Positions 6,789 through 14,255 of a DNA stretch of 56,611 nucleotides are shown here, piece after piece. The notes below the pieces were generated by a model. The model was given only the letters and a program-made list of their open reading frames with translations, did no database searches and was not told the DNA's origin. How positions within the stretch are numbered: position 1 is the stretch's first letter; each line of letters starts with the position of its first letter. Origin of the DNA: a virus; the IMG/VR virus record IMGVR_UViG_3300018063_000015, positions 1 through 56,611 of that record. One strand, 5' to 3'. A program made the position numbers and the translations under genes.

Positions 6789-6943
6789 GTAAACGTCAAT
6801 GGCATCAATACCATTGGCTAGCCGAGCAGTTAGAACGTATTGAAGCCTTGCTACAAGCTGGTGATGTTGAGACTGCTAAGCGGGCGGTAATCAACGCCCT
6901 TGTGCAGGCACGCACTTATCGTGCAGCAGAACTAGAGCTATGA
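6785..6943 (+). CDS. Hypothetical 52-residue helical protein
   Basis: The ATG at 6785 overlaps the upstream stop in ATGA, and GGAGAACTAG lies upstream. The product begins MSKRQWHQYHWLAEQLERIE and continues with LLQAGDVETAKRAVINALV, two amphipathic helices. Such helical hairpins can dimerise. The stop overlaps the next start. No family recognised. Confidence 0.6.
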   Translation: MSKRQWHQYHWLAEQLERIEALLQAGDVETAKRAVINALVQARTYRAAELEL

Positions 6944-7074
6944 TGATTAGCGTCGGAGCATACCCAACGCGGTATGGTGGTCGCAAGGTGAGAATGTATG
7001 TCTTTGTGACCATCAAGCAAAGTAGCTTAGTCGGTAAGGTACTGACATGGCTATTCAGATGGGCAATGGAGTAA
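6940..7074 (+). CDS. Hypothetical 44-residue protein
   Basis: ATG 6940 overlaps the preceding stop. The product begins MMISVGAYPTRYGGRKVRMY and ends with a tryptophan-rich helix (VLTWLFRWAM). It is basic and hydrophobic and could be a small membrane-associated protein. Support comes mainly from junction structure and position in a tight gene run. Confidence 0.45.
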   Translation: MMISVGAYPTRYGGRKVRMYVFVTIKQSSLVGKVLTWLFRWAME

Positions 7075-7076
7075 CA

Positions 7077-7265
7077 ATGCGTGAACTATACAAGGGTATC
7101 AGGCGTGGTACGCTGGTAGAAATCGTTTCTGCTAACGCCTCGCGCGTAACGTTCTGCTGCGCGACTGTTCCCACCTCCGTCAAGCTATCCATGCCGCGCA
7201 AGCAATTCCTGTCGGCGTTTCGTGTCACAACCGTGGGAATTGTTCCACGGCGTATGGTAGACTAA
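7077..7265 (+). CDS. Hypothetical 62-residue basic protein
   Basis: ATG 7077 is chosen because GGAG lies six bases upstream and the preceding gene ends at 7074; a frame extension to 7047 overlaps that gene. The product begins MRELYKGIRRGTLVEIVSAN and continues with strands reminiscent of a small beta-barrel. It carries a CC pair and many basic residues. A nucleic-acid-binding role is possible but unproven. Confidence 0.55.
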   Translation: MRELYKGIRRGTLVEIVSANASRVTFCCATVPTSVKLSMPRKQFLSAFRVTTVGIVPRRMVD

Positions 7266-7319
7266 TAGTAGGCCAGGAGAATACGCCGCAAGCTGAATAG
7301 GGGTTAGCTACCCGTTATG

Positions 7320-7341
7320 AAGTGTCCAGTGTCCAGTGTCC
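7320..7341 (+). repeat. Triplicated 7-base tandem repeat before a gene start
   Basis: AGTGTCC is repeated three times in tandem upstream of the gene that starts at 7372. It could be a slippage-prone tract or a binding site. No other copies were noticed nearby. Confidence 0.6.
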
Positions 7342-7371
7342 AGCGACCACAAATTCGATAGGAGAATCCAA

Positions 7372-7830
7372 TTGTCAAAGACTGCTAACGTTCCCAGCGA
7401 GGCCGCTCCGTTTGACGGATCGTACGTACCGTTCAAGGACGGTAAGGTTGATACCGATGTCAAGTGGCGCGCCGATGACGGTACGCTTATGCACTACAAT
7501 AGTGAGGGCGTAGCCCTCGCCGTTGTGTTTAGCATAAGCGCCTCCTGTTCCGAGCCCATGAACGACCTAATCGACTCTGCTCTACGTGACTTCAACGACG
7601 GTAAGAAAAAGGAAGATCAGTCCAGTAGAGCCGAGTGGATACGTGTTGTAGTAGCCGACAAGATCGGCTATGATCTGTCGCAAGAGCCCGAACGCGAGCG
7701 CGGCAGTGGACTGGTAGTCTATCGCGAGAAGGTGGCGAAGGCTACAAAGACTCACGATGCACTAGTATCCGTGCTTGACAGTAATCCTGAACTGGCAGCT
7801 ACGCTGAAAGCTCTTGGCATCGAGCTCTAG
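7372..7830 (+). CDS. Hypothetical 152-residue protein (TTG start)
   Basis: A TTG at 7372 is favoured because AGGAGA lies seven bases upstream; an in-frame GTG at 7336 has no ribosome-binding sequence. The product (from MSKTANVPSEAAPFDGSYVP) is mixed charge. A middle segment SSRAEWIRVVVADKIGYDL looks like an extended helix, and a C-terminal helix ends LAATLKALGIEL. It is the largest gene in the rightward early cluster and is followed directly by a strong hairpin, suggesting high expression. It could be a small regulator or host-takeover factor, but no family is recognised. Confidence 0.65.
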   Translation: MSKTANVPSEAAPFDGSYVPFKDGKVDTDVKWRADDGTLMHYNSEGVALAVVFSISASCSEPMNDLIDSALRDFNDGKKKEDQSSRAEWIRVVVADKIGYDLSQEPERERGSGLVVYREKVAKATKTHDALVSVLDSNPELAATLKALGIEL

Positions 7831-7839
7831 AAGGGACTA

Positions 7840-7874
7840 GGCGAGGGGAGTAGCTAACCACTACTCCCCTCGCC
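7840..7874 (+). terminator. Perfect 14-bp hairpin after the early cluster
   Basis: GGCGAGGGGAGTAG pairs perfectly with CTACTCCCCTCGCC around a seven-base loop, ten bases after the stop of the preceding gene. No U-tract follows, so it may be a transcript-stabilising or attenuating hairpin rather than a classical intrinsic terminator. Confidence 0.6.
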
Positions 7875-7881
7875 GTCCTCC

Positions 7882-7968
7882 ATGGTAGTGTATCGTAACA
7901 GTCGAATGGGCGATGGTCGAGCAGTATGGCTACTGCGCCTAGCAAAGCTACTAGGATGGGTTAGCTAG
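7882..7968 (+). CDS. Hypothetical 28-residue basic peptide
   Basis: The frame from ATG 7882 encodes MVVYRNSRMGDGRAVWLLRL and a short tail, ending in TAG that overlaps the next GTG. It lies immediately after the hairpin at 7840-7874. It is basic and amphipathic. Reality rests on the overlap junction only. Confidence 0.35.
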   Translation: MVVYRNSRMGDGRAVWLLRLAKLLGWVS

Positions 7969-8141
7969 TGCCACGCAAGCGTAAGGCTAAGGCTTTCAGC
8001 CTATGGCGAGCGTACCGACTGCTAGGGATGCTCAATACGTTGAGCATTCTACTGTCGGGTAACCCCAAGAGGATAGCTCGCCATTTCCTTCGCAAGTATC
8101 TGGTCAAGCGTAGTGGTCGCCTATTCAAGAATGGGAGATAA
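7968..8141 (+). CDS. Small very basic protein, 57 residues
   Basis: The GTG at 7968 overlaps the upstream stop (TAGTG) and GGATGGG lies upstream. The product starts MPRKRKAKAFSLWRAYRLLG and contains LSGNPKRIARHFLRK, giving a strong positive charge. Small basic proteins with a similar SGNPKRIAR segment occur in actinobacterial mobile elements and phages, from memory. They probably bind nucleic acid. Function not established. Confidence 0.6.
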   Translation: MPRKRKAKAFSLWRAYRLLGMLNTLSILLSGNPKRIARHFLRKYLVKRSGRLFKNGR

Positions 8142-8144
8142 GTA

Positions 8145-8255
8145 ATGGCGCCTTACTTCGCACACATTCCGCTTAGGGCTACAGGCGGATGGTATCATCC
8201 TACAAGGCAAATGGGCTGGCTAATGTATTGGCCCGTCGTCTTGACCTCGCGCTAG
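8145..8255 (+). CDS. Hypothetical 36-residue peptide
   Basis: ATG 8145 follows a GGGAGA ribosome-binding sequence, three bases after the previous stop. The product begins MAPYFAHIPLRATGGWYHPT and ends with MGWLMYWPVVLTSR. It is rich in aromatic residues. The last small gene before an intrinsic terminator. Confidence 0.45.
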   Translation: MAPYFAHIPLRATGGWYHPTRQMGWLMYWPVVLTSR

Positions 8256-8263
8256 TGCTATAG

Positions 8264-8301
8264 GATGGCGTACTGTCTACGGATGGTGCGCCATTCTTTT
8301 T
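8264..8301 (+). terminator. Intrinsic terminator of the rightward early cluster
   Basis: GATGGCG (8264-8270) pairs with CGCCATTC (8289-8296), followed by TTTTT. It lies nine bases after the last small early gene and separates that cluster from the structural operon. Confidence 0.65.
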
Positions 8302-8314
8302 GTCCCTGAAATAT

Positions 8315-8384
8315 ACTTGCTTGTGCAAACAACTAAAATATTTGTTTGCACAAGCAAGTAACTTATTTGTTTGCGCACGCAAAT
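8315..8384. repeat. Perfect 18-bp inverted repeat plus a third related copy
   Basis: ACTTGCTTGTGCAAACAA (8315-8332) and its exact complement TTGTTTGCACAAGCAAGT (8342-8359) flank a nine-base AT loop. A third related element ATTTGTTTGCGCACGCAAAT (8365-8384) follows, itself a palindrome. The shared core is TTTGTTTGC-R-CA-M-GCAA. It may be a second transcription barrier or an operator cluster for the late operon. It lies in a gene-free stretch. Confidence 0.7.
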
Positions 8385-8698
8385 AAAAAATTTCTCATTT
8401 GTCTATTTTTTTGTGAAACGGACCTCCCTTTATAAAAAAAGCAAAATTCCCTAAACACACTATATCAACAATAATAAATCCCCTCTTTATAGAAAAAACG
8501 AATTTTGAAAAACTGACCATATTAACAACAAGCTAGTACCCCTGAAAAAGACACTCCTTCGGTTCCTCCCATAATATGGTATATTCAATGTAGGCGCTGG
8601 GAAGCTGCGTCCATAGCAAATTTGTGGCCAATAAAGCATAGGATAGTGTGTAATCGTTGTCACACCAGCGTGAACGGTAGGTTATATCATAACAGCCA
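8385..8698 (+). promoter_or_regulatory. Gene-free AT-rich leader of the structural operon
   Basis: This 314-base stretch has no credible gene. It begins with A/T runs, including two TTTATA-type elements near 8432 and 8486. Near its middle is a possible promoter with TTCGGT (8558-8563) and TATATT (8580-8585), spaced 16 bases apart. The remaining about 110 bases before the terminase gene may be an untranslated leader. The promoter call is weak because the -35 match is poor. Confidence 0.4.
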
Positions 8699-9142
8699 GT
8701 GGATTTGTGTAAAGTGCTTCAAGTTGTTGACGACCCACAAGAAATAGAAGAAGCAATCATCACGTTTGCTGCTGCTAAGGGCAACATCCCTCTAGCTGCA
8801 GAGCGACTACACATACCACAAACACTACTCGTATCGTTAATCAGCAAGGACCAGGAGCTACTACTTCAACACTTGAAAATAATGGCCATCATCAATACTT
8901 TTGAATCACTAGGCACAGCCCATAACAACTTAAAGGTAGCCATACCCAACATGGAACCTTATGAGCAGGCTAAGACATACACAGCACTGCTTCAAATAGC
9001 AGAATCATTGACTCATGCACCACCACCTGCTGCAAGCAGCCATGTAAATATTCTACAGATCATGCAAGCGCTGCCGGTTGATGCACGCGAAGCCCTTACC
9101 TTTCTATTGAAGGACGGCCATGACAACGGCCATTCAGAATAA
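8699..9142 (+). CDS. Probable terminase small subunit
   Basis: The 147-residue product (GTG start) lies immediately upstream of the large terminase and overlaps it by 23 bases. Its N-terminal part has a helix-turn-helix-like pattern KGNIPLAAERLHIPQTLLVS (about residues 28-47), typical of small terminase DNA-recognition domains. A helical middle region could mediate oligomerisation. The assignment rests on position, size and the HTH; sequence similarity alone is too weak to prove it. Confidence 0.65.
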   Translation: MDLCKVLQVVDDPQEIEEAIITFAAAKGNIPLAAERLHIPQTLLVSLISKDQELLLQHLKIMAIINTFESLGTAHNNLKVAIPNMEPYEQAKTYTALLQIAESLTHAPPPAASSHVNILQIMQALPVDAREALTFLLKDGHDNGHSE

Positions 9143-11606
9143 AGAAGAAGCACTAGCTGCTTTAGCACGTTACGTACGTGCTAATACTCCTACTCCTCCA
9201 CGTATTCCTAGCTTTAAAGATTGGGCAGAGTCTAGTTTCTGGATACCACCAGATAGTACAGGCTCTACTCCACACTTAATACCTCTTGTAGAGCATCAAC
9301 CTATTATTGTGAATTATGCCCTTAATCCTGAGAATGAAATAACAACCATTATCTATAGTGCACCAAAAAAATCAGGGAAGACAGCAATAGCAGCTGCAAT
9401 GGCTAGATACATAGCAGAGACTTTTGGTCCATACTCAGAAGTATTCTGCCTAGCTAATGATATGGAACAGGCGCGTGGTCGTGTGTATCAAGCTGCTGTG
9501 CGATCGTTAGAGTTAGATCCTAGATACAACGCTGCTAAGCGTGAAATTCCTGGTTATTGGAACGTTGTACAACGTGAAGCAATACATACTCCTTCTTCAT
9601 CTATACTTCGTGCAGTGTCATCGGACTATAAGGGCGAAGCTGGTTCAAATCCAACAGCTACAGTGTGGTGTGTGGCAGGCGAAACGGAAATTCTAACAAA
9701 GCATGGTTGGATTGTCGCAACAGAATTAACAGAGAATGATGAAGTTGCTACATTGTCATCACGTGACACAGTACAGTATCAAAAGCCTACTGCTGTTAAC
9801 AAACAAGTATACAGCGGTAATATGATTAGATTTAATCATCGAAGAGTAGAATTTTTGGTTACACCCAATCACAGAGTATATGGTAAGTTTCTAGGCAATA
9901 GCAGAGACAAAGCGAAAGCAAAATGGTCGTTTGAATATGCTGATGTATTACTAAAAAGATATTCATCTGGCTACATAAAATCTGATGCTGCAGCCTATGA
10001 ATCCACCGATTATACAATTGTAACTCCAGAATTAGCAGCATTTTGGGGATATTATCTGTCAGAAGGTTGCTATAATGAAAACGGCTTTGTAACAATAGCC
10101 CAGTCCAAAGCAGCAAATCCAAAAACGTATTTTACGATTAAAGCAGTCATGGCATCTGTATTTGGTGAAAATAATATAAGACCAGATGCTAGAGGGCAAA
10201 AAGTATCAGTTAAGGAAGAAGTATTTGGCAGTGCAATTAACATAATGCAAGGTAAGCAAAACGTACGGTATGTTCCTGATTTAATAATGAATGCTCCAAC
10301 GGATATGCAAAGAATATTTTTGGCTGCATATCTAGAAGGTGATGGTTGGTTTGCTGGTAAAGAAGGTTTTCAATTTGAGACAATCTCATTAAAGCTAGCA
10401 AATCAATTGATGCAAGTTGGCCTCCATTGTGGATATGTACCAAGATATATGGGTAATAGAAAACGTGGAGATAATTACCAAGTAATACACAGGTGCTCGC
10501 TATCTACTGGTCCAATTTATTGGCAGCGCAGCGGTGGACATGGTACTTTTGAAGAAGAACACTATGAAGGCACTGTGGTATGTCCATCATTGCCAAATGG
10601 AATATTTTTCATTAGATACAATGGAAAATGTTGTTGGACAGGAAATAGTGAATTGTGGGGCTACAGCCTTGAAAAAGACCTTAGATTGTGGGAGGAACTA
10701 ACTCCAGTACCAACTAGGCGCAGTTTACGCATTGTAGAGACATACGCTGGGTATTCCGACGAGCCAGGCCCTTTATGGGATTTGTGGCAATTAGCTAAGG
10801 AAGGACAACAACTAACTGTTGACGACATAGCCTGGCCATTCCCAGGCCCAGTGCCAATATGGCATAACAAACGTGCACACCTCTTTGCTTACATAGATCA
10901 AGGCCCACTTGCACGCAGGATGTCTTGGCAAGATGAAGCCTATTATGAAGAACAAGCTAACACACTCTCACCACAAGCTTACCAGCGCCTTCACTTTAAC
11001 TATTGGACAACAAGCACTACTCAGTTTGTACCTATAGAGTGGTATAAGGCTTGCTTCGATCCAGCAATGCCACTGTTGGATCGAAATAAGATGTGTGTAT
11101 TAGGTGTAGACGCCGCTGTCAGTAGTGACTGTTGTGCAGTGTCATTAGTTTCCCGCAATGACAAAAGTGATCGTGAAGTAGATCATCATTTTAGTTTAGT
11201 GTGGGCACCACCAGCAGGTGGCACGATAGACTATAGTGAAACTTTAGAACCAGCTATACGTGAAATTTGCAGCAAATATAACGTAGTTGAAATAGCCTAT
11301 GACGCTTTTCAATTACATTACATGATGACTAACTTTAGGAACGAGGGCTTGGCCTACGTTTACTCGTTTAGCCAAGGTAACGATAGAGCTAAAGCAGACA
11401 AGCAGCTCTACGACATGATGAGAGACAGACGATACCACCACAACAACGACCCAAACATGGAGGAACACCTAAAGAACTGTGCAGCAAAGCAGAGCAAAGA
11501 TGAAGATACCAAAATGAGAATAGTTAAGAAAGCTAACGATCGTAAGATTGATGTCGTAGTGGCTGATTCAATGGCAGTTAGTGAATGCCTCCGTTTGCTT
11601 GTATAA
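9120..11606 (+). CDS. Terminase large subunit interrupted by an intein
   Basis: This ATPase/nuclease packages DNA into the prohead. The 828-residue precursor has a Walker A-type loop SAPKKSGKT (about residues 80-88). The Walker B region is split: residues TATVW (179-183) are followed by an intein and then SELWGY (from 510), so splicing restores VWSELWGY with the catalytic glutamate. The C-terminal nuclease domain shows LGVDAAVSSD, VEIAYDAF and VVVADSMAV, with acidic residues of an RNase H-like fold. The spliced protein would be 502 residues, normal for this family. The function is well supported. Confidence 0.95.
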   Translation: MTTAIQNKEEALAALARYVRANTPTPPRIPSFKDWAESSFWIPPDSTGSTPHLIPLVEHQPIIVNYALNPENEITTIIYSAPKKSGKTAIAAAMARYIAETFGPYSEVFCLANDMEQARGRVYQAAVRSLELDPRYNAAKREIPGYWNVVQREAIHTPSSSILRAVSSDYKGEAGSNPTATVWCVAGETEILTKHGWIVATELTENDEVATLSSRDTVQYQKPTAVNKQVYSGNMIRFNHRRVEFLVTPNHRVYGKFLGNSRDKAKAKWSFEYADVLLKRYSSGYIKSDAAAYESTDYTIVTPELAAFWGYYLSEGCYNENGFVTIAQSKAANPKTYFTIKAVMASVFGENNIRPDARGQKVSVKEEVFGSAINIMQGKQNVRYVPDLIMNAPTDMQRIFLAAYLEGDGWFAGKEGFQFETISLKLANQLMQVGLHCGYVPRYMGNRKRGDNYQVIHRCSLSTGPIYWQRSGGHGTFEEEHYEGTVVCPSLPNGIFFIRYNGKCCWTGNSELWGYSLEKDLRLWEELTPVPTRRSLRIVETYAGYSDEPGPLWDLWQLAKEGQQLTVDDIAWPFPGPVPIWHNKRAHLFAYIDQGPLARRMSWQDEAYYEEQANTLSPQAYQRLHFNYWTTSTTQFVPIEWYKACFDPAMPLLDRNKMCVLGVDAAVSSDCCAVSLVSRNDKSDREVDHHFSLVWAPPAGGTIDYSETLEPAIREICSKYNVVEIAYDAFQLHYMMTNFRNEGLAYVYSFSQGNDRAKADKQLYDMMRDRRYHHNNDPNMEEHLKNCAAKQSKDEDTKMRIVKKANDRKIDVVVADSMAVSECLRLLV
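9669..10646 (+). mobile_element. Intein with LAGLIDADG homing endonuclease in TerL
   Basis: Residues 184-509 of the precursor form a 326-residue intein. It begins with Cys in CVAGETEILTKHGW (block A) and has block B-like VTPNHRVYG. It contains two LAGLIDADG-type motifs, LAAFWGYYLSEGC and FLAAYLEGDGWF. It ends GKCCWTGN before Ser+1. The penultimate residue is Gly instead of the usual His, a variation seen in some active phage inteins. Insertion in the Walker B motif is a classical site, since loss by imprecise deletion would kill the host protein. Activity is inferred. Confidence 0.93.
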
Positions 11607-11620
11607 AGAAAGGTGGTCTT

Positions 11621-11908
11621 ATGATGAAAGTCTATGTGCTAGAGACGGGAGATGTTAGTGGTGTATATATGTCCCCAGAACTAGCAATGGGTACACTTCC
11701 TAATTTGGAATTTATTGCACAACTAAATAAAGATAAAAATAGAGTATGTAGCTGGTCCACATATAGTGGAAGTGCTCAAATACGTGAGTATACTATAGTG
11801 GAGGACGGCCCAACGGCGAGCCCTACAAAAGCGGCATTTTATAGTAAAGAGGCACCCACGTATCATGAAATTCCATATTTCGAGGCAGAGGCTCTGGTTG
11901 CTAGTTAA
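11621..11908 (+). CDS. Small phage protein, possibly DUF7336-like
   Basis: Start at ATG 11621 (or ATG 11624), with AAAGGTGG upstream; a reading from 11585 overlaps the terminase. The product starts MMKVYVLETGDVSGVYMSPE, a strand-turn-strand-helix pattern known from small phage proteins annotated as DUF7336-like. The remainder is strand-rich with a polar tail. It lies between terminase and portal. No biochemical role is known. Confidence 0.6.
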   Translation: MMKVYVLETGDVSGVYMSPELAMGTLPNLEFIAQLNKDKNRVCSWSTYSGSAQIREYTIVEDGPTASPTKAAFYSKEAPTYHEIPYFEAEALVAS

Positions 11909-11957
11909 AATTTAACGCCGCGCCCAGTAGAAGCAGTCTCAAGCGCCATATAGGCGC

Positions 11958-12176
11958 GTGCAAGTCGCGAAGCGACTGGATGGCAAAGTGGAAGATCTAG
12001 GAATAATAGTAGATATTAAATTAGAAAATGAAACGGTAATTGGTACCATATTGGATTGTAAGCATTGTGAAATGTTAACTGTACAAATATTTAAGAAAGC
12101 AGTGTATGGTGACACTGCATTATTTGAGTGTAGTCTTTGCCATAAAGTGAAATTAGAGCAATGCAGCCTCCAGTAA
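11958..12176 (+). CDS. Zinc-ribbon-like small protein
   Basis: The frame carries C-K-H-C near residue 33 and C-S-L-C near residue 58, a typical zinc ribbon spacing. The start is uncertain: GTG 11958 is the longest option, and an in-frame GTG near 11991 has GGATGG upstream. The leader contains two hairpins, GCGCC/GGCGC around ATATA and GTCGC/GCGAC around GAA. The 3' end overlaps the portal start by 16 bases. Function unknown. Confidence 0.5.
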   Translation: MQVAKRLDGKVEDLGIIVDIKLENETVIGTILDCKHCEMLTVQIFKKAVYGDTALFECSLCHKVKLEQCSLQ

Positions 12177-13420
12177 ATAATGGTTCAGTTATTGTTCATC
12201 CTTCTGATACTGGTATTGTGCCCAGTGAGTTTATTATTAACCTTGCACAAACTAGTGATGAATTTCTACCATGGGGTGCTCCTGGTAGAGATAGACAGTT
12301 ACGTGAATTTTGGCCAACTGAACCAGTATTAGCTGGCGCACTATTTACAACAATAGCTAAGTATGTGGCATTTGGTTATCAGTTTACAGGACCAGAATCT
12401 ACAATAAAGCGTGTACAAGAAGTATTTGCTAGTGCAAATAATGGTGCTGGTTTTGAAGATTTTGAGACAAAATTATTGCTTGATGCATTTACTCAAGACA
12501 ATGCTGCTTGGATTGAACTAATTAGAATAGATCGTAATGATCCAGCTAGTCCAGTAATTTCACTTAATAATTTGGATTCAGCTAGATGTTTTAGAACTGG
12601 TAATCCTTTAGCACCTGCACGTTACATAGATTTGAATGGTAGTATACATGAGCTTAAGTGGTTTCAGGCAATGTCTTACACGGAGTTTCCAAGTCCAATA
12701 GAGCATATGAGAGGGCTTCAATACTGTGCACTGACTAGATTACTGCGTGCTGCACAGATAATGCGTGATATTACAGTATATGAGCAAGAAAAGATTTCGG
12801 GTAGATTCTTGCGCGCCATACATATAGTAGGTGGAATTCTTACAAGAACTATTGATAGTGCTATAGAACGACATATGGCAAGTGCTAACAGTAGTGTGCT
12901 AACACGATACATTCAGCCTGCTATTGTTGGAGCAGTTGATCCTAATGCACGTGTAAGTCATGAAGTAATTGAGCTAGCATCATTGCCCGATCACTTTGAC
13001 AAAGAACAATTCATGCGTTGGTACATAAATGAGTTTGCACTAGCATTTGGTGCTGATTACCAGGACTACGCACCACTACCTGGTGGTAATCTAGGTACCG
13101 CGTCACAATCAACTGTTTTGCACGCTAAGGGTCGTGGTAAAGGCCCTGCGTTATTTATGTCAAAAATGGAAAACTTGTTCAATAGACATGGTATTATTCC
13201 TAAGAATGTTAAATTAGAGTTCTTGAAGCAGGATGTACAGCAGGAAACAGAAGAAGCTAAGTTGCGGCTAATTCGTGCACAAGAGCGTAAGGTAAGATTA
13301 GATAGCTTAGAAATAACACCTGATATTGCACGCCAGTTGGCCTTAGATCATGGTGATATCGAGGAAGCTTATCTAAAGTTGATAGGTGAGTCTAATGCTA
13401 CTTCAGACGTGACTATATGA
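12161..13420 (+). CDS. Portal protein
   Basis: The 419-residue product follows the terminase and precedes the head morphogenesis genes. It has the pattern of phage portals: an N-terminal region with EFLPWGAPGRDRQLREFWPT, a membrane-like helix set in the middle, and a stretch resembling the portal active core (FGADYQDYAPLPGGNLGTAS, about residues 295-315), where bound chains and the clip region often show G-x3-S/G-x2-A. The C-terminal part is a charged helix (QETEEAKLRLIRAQERKVRL), as in the stem/wing of many portals. It forms the ring through which DNA enters. Confidence comes from size, order and motif together. Confidence 0.85.
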   Translation: MQPPVNNGSVIVHPSDTGIVPSEFIINLAQTSDEFLPWGAPGRDRQLREFWPTEPVLAGALFTTIAKYVAFGYQFTGPESTIKRVQEVFASANNGAGFEDFETKLLLDAFTQDNAAWIELIRIDRNDPASPVISLNNLDSARCFRTGNPLAPARYIDLNGSIHELKWFQAMSYTEFPSPIEHMRGLQYCALTRLLRAAQIMRDITVYEQEKISGRFLRAIHIVGGILTRTIDSAIERHMASANSSVLTRYIQPAIVGAVDPNARVSHEVIELASLPDHFDKEQFMRWYINEFALAFGADYQDYAPLPGGNLGTASQSTVLHAKGRGKGPALFMSKMENLFNRHGIIPKNVKLEFLKQDVQQETEEAKLRLIRAQERKVRLDSLEITPDIARQLALDHGDIEEAYLKLIGESNATSDVTI

Positions 13421-13587
13421 GGTGGCCACACCCAGTACGTTCTAGTATAATGTATTGCCCATTGTGTGATCAGCAAAGAGTGACGTACATAGATCATCAA
13501 GATTCTACTGACGACAAAGTACGTTGTTGTACTACTTGTAGTTATGTATTAGAGAGATTTGGTCCAGATGACGGCAAAAGATTATGA
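13417..13587 (+). CDS. Zinc-ribbon protein, 56 residues
   Basis: ATG 13417 overlaps the portal stop in ATGA. The product has C-P-L-C (near residue 14) and C-C-T-T-C (near residue 38), a four-cysteine ribbon. The stop overlaps the next start by 4 bases. It is one of several ribbons in this genome. Function unknown. Confidence 0.6.
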   Translation: MRWPHPVRSSIMYCPLCDQQRVTYIDHQDSTDDKVRCCTTCSYVLERFGPDDGKRL

Positions 13588-13823
13588 AATTATTTGTATG
13601 GAGTTCCGACTTCTTCCAAGGTTTAGCTGTAGCTGTTGCTGAAACAGTAGAGGAAGCTAGACAGTTGATTATAACTCATATGGAGGTTGGTGATGGTTGG
13701 CGTTCTGAACGCGAAAGGAATTATGCCATAAGCGAGTGCAAGCTCGCTTTAGATAATAATTCACCTGATAGTATACTAGACTTACCGACGGCCGTATATT
13801 TTAAGCATTATTATGATTATTAA
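13584..13823 (+). CDS. Small protein, VAVAETVEEAR family (copy 1)
   Basis: The 79-residue product begins MKLFVWSSDFFQGLAVAVAE and ends with ILDLPTAVYFKHYYDY. A second gene in this window (48189-48455) shares MKMFIWDQEF, VAVAETVEEAR and ILDLPAAV. The conserved parts are an N-terminal strand, an acidic helix and a C-terminal LDLP-x-A-V. The two copies lie 34 kb apart in opposite operons. Family function unknown. Confidence 0.7.
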   Translation: MKLFVWSSDFFQGLAVAVAETVEEARQLIITHMEVGDGWRSERERNYAISECKLALDNNSPDSILDLPTAVYFKHYYDY

Positions 13824-14252
13824 ATGGAAATAAGTTTCAAGCCTACTATCCCTAATATGGCCGAAGTAGATAGCGGTTTGTTAAGAGCAGGTGCTCAAAA
13901 AGCAGTAGAAGATCACATGAAGAAGCTACAAGAGGATGTTGCTAAATATCCACCTCCTGGACCTGCCTATGCCAGAACTAATATATTGTTCACAGCATGG
14001 CATCAAGTTACAGAGCATGTAGGTGACTCAATAGTTGTGACTATATGGAATGATGCTATAGATAAGTATGGAAAATTGTATCCTAGGTTTGTACATGGTG
14101 ATAGTGAGGGATTAGGTCAGCGTGCTTATCATGCACAACAAGGATGGCTAAATCTATATCAAACACACAAGCAGAGAGAGCAGGAATTGGTTGATGCTAC
14201 TCAAAACGTGATAGTACGCTTTCTGAAAGGTATATTTAAGGTGTTAGGATAA
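13824..14252 (+). CDS. Probable neck / tail-completion protein (gp10-like)
   Basis: The 142-residue product begins directly after the previous stop. It has a helical N-terminus and a segment PPPGPAYARTNILFTAWHQV followed by strand-rich sequence (DSIVVTIWNDA), the usual pattern of HK97 gp10-like tail-completion proteins. These cap the connector or tail end during assembly. The location between portal and protease is unusual for that family, so this is a moderate-confidence call. Confidence 0.5.
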   Translation: MEISFKPTIPNMAEVDSGLLRAGAQKAVEDHMKKLQEDVAKYPPPGPAYARTNILFTAWHQVTEHVGDSIVVTIWNDAIDKYGKLYPRFVHGDSEGLGQRAYHAQQGWLNLYQTHKQREQELVDATQNVIVRFLKGIFKVLG

Positions 14253-14255
14253 ATT

